Below, piece after piece: positions 22,772-26,047 of a stretch of 26,047 nucleotides of DNA. This DNA comes from an uncultured Enorma sp. Its GTDB lineage: Bacteria; Actinomycetota; Coriobacteriia; Coriobacteriales; Coriobacteriaceae. The stretch lies in assembly GCA_905210055.1 (NCBI GenBank), contig CAJLVH010000010.1:1-26047 (forward strand), read 5' to 3'. The position numbers and the translations under genes were made by a program. The number at the start of each line of letters is the position of its first letter. Position 1 is the stretch's first letter. Under the pieces are notes generated by a model that saw only the letters and a program-made list of their open reading frames with translations, was not told the origin of the DNA and ran no database searches.

Positions 22772-23986
22772 CTACAGACCGAACACGTGCGCATCGAGCC
22801 GCGCGAACGCCTCCTCCACGCGCGCCGTGGGCAGCGCGAGGTTCATGCGGATATGGTGACTCCCGTGGAACGGGCGGCCGTCCTGCCAGGCCACGCCCAC
22901 GCGCCACCCCGCACGCAGAAGCTCGTCCACCTCGCAACCATGCACCTCGCACCAACCCGTGCAGTCGAGGAACAACATATACGTACCCTGCGGCCGCACC
23001 ACGCGCACGCCCGCGCCCGCATAGCGTTCCTCGATATGCGCGCAGGCGAAGTCCACGTTCGCCGCGATCACCTGGCAGAGTTCATCTACCCACACGCGGC
23101 CTTCGGGGCGATACGCTCCCATGAGCGCATACATGGAGAGCATGTTCATGCTGTTGTAGTGGCACTTCGACGCCTGCGCATCCACGCGATCACGCAGGTA
23201 GCTGTCATAGATGATGTGGTAGCTGCCCACGAGGCCGGCGAGGTTGAAGGTCTTGCTGGGGGCGTAGAGCGCCACGGTGCGCCGGCGCGCGTCATCGCTC
23301 ACCGACTGCGTGGGCACATGCGCATGCCCCGGCAAAATGATGTCCGACCAGATCTCGTCGGACACCACGACGCAATCGTACTTCGCGTAGAGCTCCATAG
23401 CGCACTCGACCTCGGCGCGCTCCCACACGCGACCGCAGGGGTTGTGCGGCGAGCAGAACACAGCTGCATGGATCTTGTTCTCGACGAGTTTCCGCTCCAT
23501 ATCCTCGAAATCCATGCGCCACACGCCGGCTTTATCGAGCACGAGCGGCGAATGGACGATCTTGAAACCCGCGTTCTCAATCGAGCTCGTGAAGCCGATG
23601 TAGGTGGGACTGTGCACGAGCACCGCATCGCCCGGCGCCATGAAGGCCTGAAGCGTCGCCACTAGGCCGCCGAGCACGCCGTTCTCGTAGCCGATATGCT
23701 CGGGCTCGAGTTCCGTCACGCCGTTGCGGTCGCGCTGCCAGCCGATGATGGCCTGGTAGTATTCGGGTCGGGGCTCGAAGTAGCCGAAATGCGGCTGACG
23801 CACGCGTGCCTCGATGGCCTCTTGAATGGTGGGCAGCACGGGAAAGTTCATGTCGGCGACCCACATGGGGATGGCGTCGAACCCAGGGTCGGGCGCGCCG
23901 GGAACACCGGAATCGAGACCCAGCGCGTCGACGGCGATCGCATCCTGTCCGCGCCGGTCCATGATGGAGGTGAAATCGTAGGTCAT
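22772..23986 (-). CDS. MalY/PatB-type PLP-dependent C-S lyase (aminotransferase fold)
   Basis: MalY/PatB enzymes cleave the C-S bond of cystathionine or cysteine S-conjugates, giving pyruvate, ammonia and a thiol. The start is ATG 23986 (404 residues, MTYDFTSIMDRRG), with AAAGGGA upstream. PMWVADMNFPVLP (40-52) and HFGYF (66-70) are marks of this subgroup. YENGVLGG is near 100, HNPCGR at 181-186, and D210 pairs with the PLP nitrogen in SDEIWSD. K245 in YAPSKTFNLAG forms the Schiff base. It is followed by the dipeptidase and diverges from the ATC-hydrolase gene. Substrate (cystathionine or other conjugates) cannot be told. A plain aminotransferase role is less likely. Confidence 0.9.
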   Translation of the reverse strand: MTYDFTSIMDRRGQDAIAVDALGLDSGVPGAPDPGFDAIPMWVADMNFPVLPTIQEAIEARVRQPHFGYFEPRPEYYQAIIGWQRDRNGVTELEPEHIGYENGVLGGLVATLQAFMAPGDAVLVHSPTYIGFTSSIENAGFKIVHSPLVLDKAGVWRMDFEDMERKLVENKIHAAVFCSPHNPCGRVWERAEVECAMELYAKYDCVVVSDEIWSDIILPGHAHVPTQSVSDDARRRTVALYAPSKTFNLAGLVGSYHIIYDSYLRDRVDAQASKCHYNSMNMLSMYALMGAYRPEGRVWVDELCQVIAANVDFACAHIEERYAGAGVRVVRPQGTYMLFLDCTGWCEVHGCEVDELLRAGWRVGVAWQDGRPFHGSHHIRMNLALPTARVEEAFARLDAHVFGL

Positions 23987-24052
23987 AACATTCCCTTTCT
24001 CTGCAACGCGCGACGGCAATTCGCCCTATTCCCTCAACGTGAGACATGCATA

Positions 24053-24081
24053 ATTGTAGGCATTGCGCCAAACGAAGCCAG
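24053..24081 (-). promoter_or_regulatory. Candidate promoter of the C-S lyase/dipeptidase pair
   Basis: On the minus strand TACAAT (24058-24053) with CTGGCT (24081-24076) 17 bases upstream resembles a sigma-70-type promoter, giving a leader of about 60 bases. The divergent gene has CATAAT at 24049-24054 on the plus strand, which overlaps it, so the two transcripts may compete. No -35 is clear for the plus direction. Confidence 0.35.
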
Positions 24082-24095
24082 TGAGGGAGGGCACC

Positions 24096-24602
24096 ATGTC
24101 TGAACCTGCGAACCATGCGCAGTTTCGCGTCGAGGATGTTCCGCTCATCGTCCGCCGAGAAATCGAAGCGCTCGCCATCGCTCCCCTCTACGAGGCATTC
24201 GTCCGCGAGCTGGGACGCGAGCGCGCCGACGCCGTCATCGAGTCTGCCGTGGCGGAGATGGGGACGGCTGCGGGTGAGGCGCTCGCGGCCGAGGTCCCCG
24301 AGGGGACGCCCCCGCTCACCTACTATCGCGACGTCGCGGTTTCCCGGTTCTCGGCAGGCGACGCCATGGAATGGAGCCGTATCGAACTCGATGAGGAAGC
24401 GGGAACGCTCGCCATGGACGCCGTGCGGTGCGAGTTCGCCGAGATGTACCGACGCCTAGGGCTCGAGCACCTCGGCACCCTACTTTCCTGTCATCGCGAC
24501 CCCTACCTGTTCCGCGGCCTCGATTCGAGCCTTGCGCTCACGCGCACCGAAACGCTTATGGAGGGCTGCAGCCGCTGCGATTTTCGCATTCAAAGTGTGT
24601 GA
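24096..24602 (+). CDS. L-2-amino-thiazoline-4-carboxylic acid hydrolase family protein
   Basis: Founding members in Pseudomonas open L-2-amino-thiazoline-4-carboxylate to N-carbamoyl-L-cysteine, which leads to L-cysteine; the substrates of gut homologues are unknown. The 168-residue protein starts at ATG 24096, 5 bases after GGGAGG. The C-terminal third has LLSCHRDPYLFRG and RTETLMEGCSRCDFRIQ, the conserved Cys/Arg/Asp and TLMEG-CDFR pattern of this family. The N-terminal half is helical. It diverges from the MalY-type lyase with 109 bases between starts, which supports a link to sulfur amino-acid chemistry (inference). The family is fairly sure; the substrate is not. Confidence 0.82.
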   Translation: MSEPANHAQFRVEDVPLIVRREIEALAIAPLYEAFVRELGRERADAVIESAVAEMGTAAGEALAAEVPEGTPPLTYYRDVAVSRFSAGDAMEWSRIELDEEAGTLAMDAVRCEFAEMYRRLGLEHLGTLLSCHRDPYLFRGLDSSLALTRTETLMEGCSRCDFRIQSV

Positions 24603-24721
24603 CAATATGGTGCTTCGCATCGCAAGCTCTTGAGCTGTCGCGATGCGCTTATATTCGATGTAGAACCCCGTGTGCCGCAAAACCCCGGCACGCCTATCCA
24701 CGCGCCGAAAGGAACGTCTCC

Positions 24722-26047
24722 ATGCCCACCCGCTCTCCCGAGCTCCTCGCCCCTGCAGGCGGCCCCGCTCCCTTCGCTGCGGCCCTCGCCGCCGGCGCCG
24801 ATGCCATCTATATGGGCATGGGCTCGTTCAACGCGCGTCGCAAGGCGGAGAACTTCACCTACGAGGCGTTCGAGGCCGCCTGCCGGACGGCGCATCTCGC
24901 CGGGGCGCGCGTGTACGTGACCCTCAACATCGTCATCAAAGACCGCGAGATGGCCGATGCCCTCGAGCTCGTGCGCCGCTGCTCGCGCTTGGGGGCGGAC
25001 GCGTTCATCATCCAGGACTGGGGGCTCTTCGCCGAGGTCCGCCGCCTGATGCCGAGCATCGAGACGCATATCTCCACGCAGGCGAACATCCACGACGCGC
25101 GCGGGGTCGCCTGGTGCGAGGCCGCCGGCGCCGACCGCGTCACGCTCTCGCGCGAGCTCTCGATCGACGAGATCGCGGCCATCCACGAGGCCTGCCCTGC
25201 GATCGACCTCGAGGTGTTCGCACACGGCTCCATCTGCTTCAGCTATTCCGGCATCTGCCTGCTCTCGAGCTTCTGCCAGGCGGGCCGCTCGGCGAACCGC
25301 GGCATGTGCGCGCAGCCGTGCCGCCTCCCCTACGAGCTTTTGGACGAGGACGGGCGCGTGATCTCCGCCCCCGGTCGCGGGCGGCCGCTCTGCCCGCGCG
25401 ACACCTGCACGACGGATCTGCTGCCGCGCCTGGTGGACACCGGAGCCGCCGCGCTCAAGCTCGAAGGCCGCATGAAGGCGGCAGATTACGTCTATGCCGT
25501 GACCGATGTATACCGCCGCGAACTCGACGACGCGCTTGCCGGCCGCGAGCCGGGGCGCGATGAGCGGGCGGGGCGGGCGCGGCAGCTCAAGCGCTGCTTC
25601 AATCGCGATTTCACCCATGCCTACCAGGACGGGCGCTCGGATGACGACATGATGAGCTACGAGCGGTCGAACAATCGCGGCGAGGTCGTGGGCAGCGTGG
25701 CCGGCTTCCGGGCGCACGATCCGCTCACCAAGGGCGAGCGCATGCGCGCCCAGATCAAAGGTCCGGCGGGCGTGGCCTCGCTTGCGCTCGATGCCCCCGT
25801 GGGCACCGGCGATCTGCTCGAGCTTCGCGACGACGCCGATCCCGATACGTTCCTCACCACGCTCGCGCGCCGCGACGCCGCGGCCGGCGAGCTTCTTGAC
25901 GTCGAGGTACCGCGCCCGGTCGTCACCGGCTGGCGCGTGCGCGTCATTCGCAGCCAAGAGGCCATCGACCGCGCAGACGCCGTGCTCAAGCGCACGGTTC
26001 CCCGCAAGCGCGCCGTCGACGTACGGGTGCTGGCACGGCTGGGCGAG
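24722..26047 (+). CDS. U32 family protein (peptidase U32 / RlhA-TrhP type), 3' end outside window
   Basis: The first 442 residues run from ATG 24722 to the edge without a stop; AAAGGA precedes the start. SPELLAPAGGPAPFAAALAAGADAIYMG is the characteristic start of U32 proteins, whose barrel-like domain is followed here by EVFAHGSICFSYSGIC. Cysteines at 172, 179, 185, 196 and 200 (GMCAQPCR) include the conserved set thought to hold an Fe-S cluster. ALKLEGRMKAADYVY is also typical. Well-studied members (RlhA, TrhO/TrhP) hydroxylate 23S rRNA or tRNA bases rather than cleave peptides. The protein continues past 440 residues, like the long RlhA-type forms. The exact role is open. Confidence 0.9.
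   Translation, partial: MPTRSPELLAPAGGPAPFAAALAAGADAIYMGMGSFNARRKAENFTYEAFEAACRTAHLAGARVYVTLNIVIKDREMADALELVRRCSRLGADAFIIQDWGLFAEVRRLMPSIETHISTQANIHDARGVAWCEAAGADRVTLSRELSIDEIAAIHEACPAIDLEVFAHGSICFSYSGICLLSSFCQAGRSANRGMCAQPCRLPYELLDEDGRVISAPGRGRPLCPRDTCTTDLLPRLVDTGAAALKLEGRMKAADYVYAVTDVYRRELDDALAGREPGRDERAGRARQLKRCFNRDFTHAYQDGRSDDDMMSYERSNNRGEVVGSVAGFRAHDPLTKGERMRAQIKGPAGVASLALDAPVGTGDLLELRDDADPDTFLTTLARRDAAAGELLDVEVPRPVVTGWRVRVIRSQEAIDRADAVLKRTVPRKRAVDVRVLARLGE

Noticed and set aside
22746..22955. A 70-residue N-terminal extension of the dipeptidase
   Set aside because: It overlaps the 3' end of the C-S lyase gene in another frame, is Arg/Gly/Pro-rich, and the ATG at 22745 has a strong AAGGAGG.
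24590..25957. A 455-codon minus-strand open frame over the U32 gene
   Set aside because: The plus-strand frame has clear U32 motifs. The antisense product is low-complexity Ala/Arg/His with no family pattern.

Overview
This is a GC-rich bacterial window in which nearly all sequence codes, mostly on the minus strand. Translated proteins and gene order point to a Gram-positive actinobacterium, most likely Coriobacteriia (a Collinsella-like gut lineage). The evidence is zinc-binding S14, zinc-free S4, zinc-LID adenylate kinase, and the order rplQ, ECF transporter, truA that is also known from Firmicutes. The taxonomic call is an inference from gene content; no rRNA is present.

Region 1 (1-3.5 kb, minus strand) holds the start of a family 2 glycosyltransferase cut by the window edge, tyrosyl-tRNA synthetase and a polytopic membrane protein of the DUF6056 type. 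A large nested palindrome lies between the last two. Region 2 (3.5-7.8 kb) has a bifunctional class A penicillin-binding protein on the plus strand. It converges on argR, which is followed upstream by a second family 2 glycosyltransferase. Two hairpins lie between the convergent genes.

Region 3 (7.8-21.75 kb, minus strand) is a long translation and export block. In transcription order it reads rplE, rpsN, rpsH, rplF, rplR, rpsE, rpmD, rplO, secY, adk, map, [three palindromes], infA, rpmJ, rpsM, rpsK, rpsD, rpoA, rplQ, [terminator], a one-polypeptide ECF transporter A1-A2-T module, and truA. The usual upstream genes (rplN, rplX and the S10 genes) are absent. In their place is about 320 bp of non-coding DNA with a candidate promoter and a structured leader. 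Several intergenic gaps in the block carry strong hairpins.

Region 4 (21.7-26 kb) is a small metabolic group: an M19 dipeptidase and a MalY/PatB-type C-S lyase in tandem on the minus strand, diverging from an L-2-amino-thiazoline-4-carboxylate hydrolase family protein. A U32 family protein runs off the right edge. The first three could together handle cysteine-containing dipeptides or S-conjugates (inference).

The most unusual signals are four long inverted repeats falling into two families. Within each family, both arms of a palindrome have changed together, so pairing is kept while sequence drifts. The other notable features are the A1-A2-T ECF fusion and the rplE-first operon. I found no tRNA, rRNA, transposase gene, CRISPR array or prophage gene.
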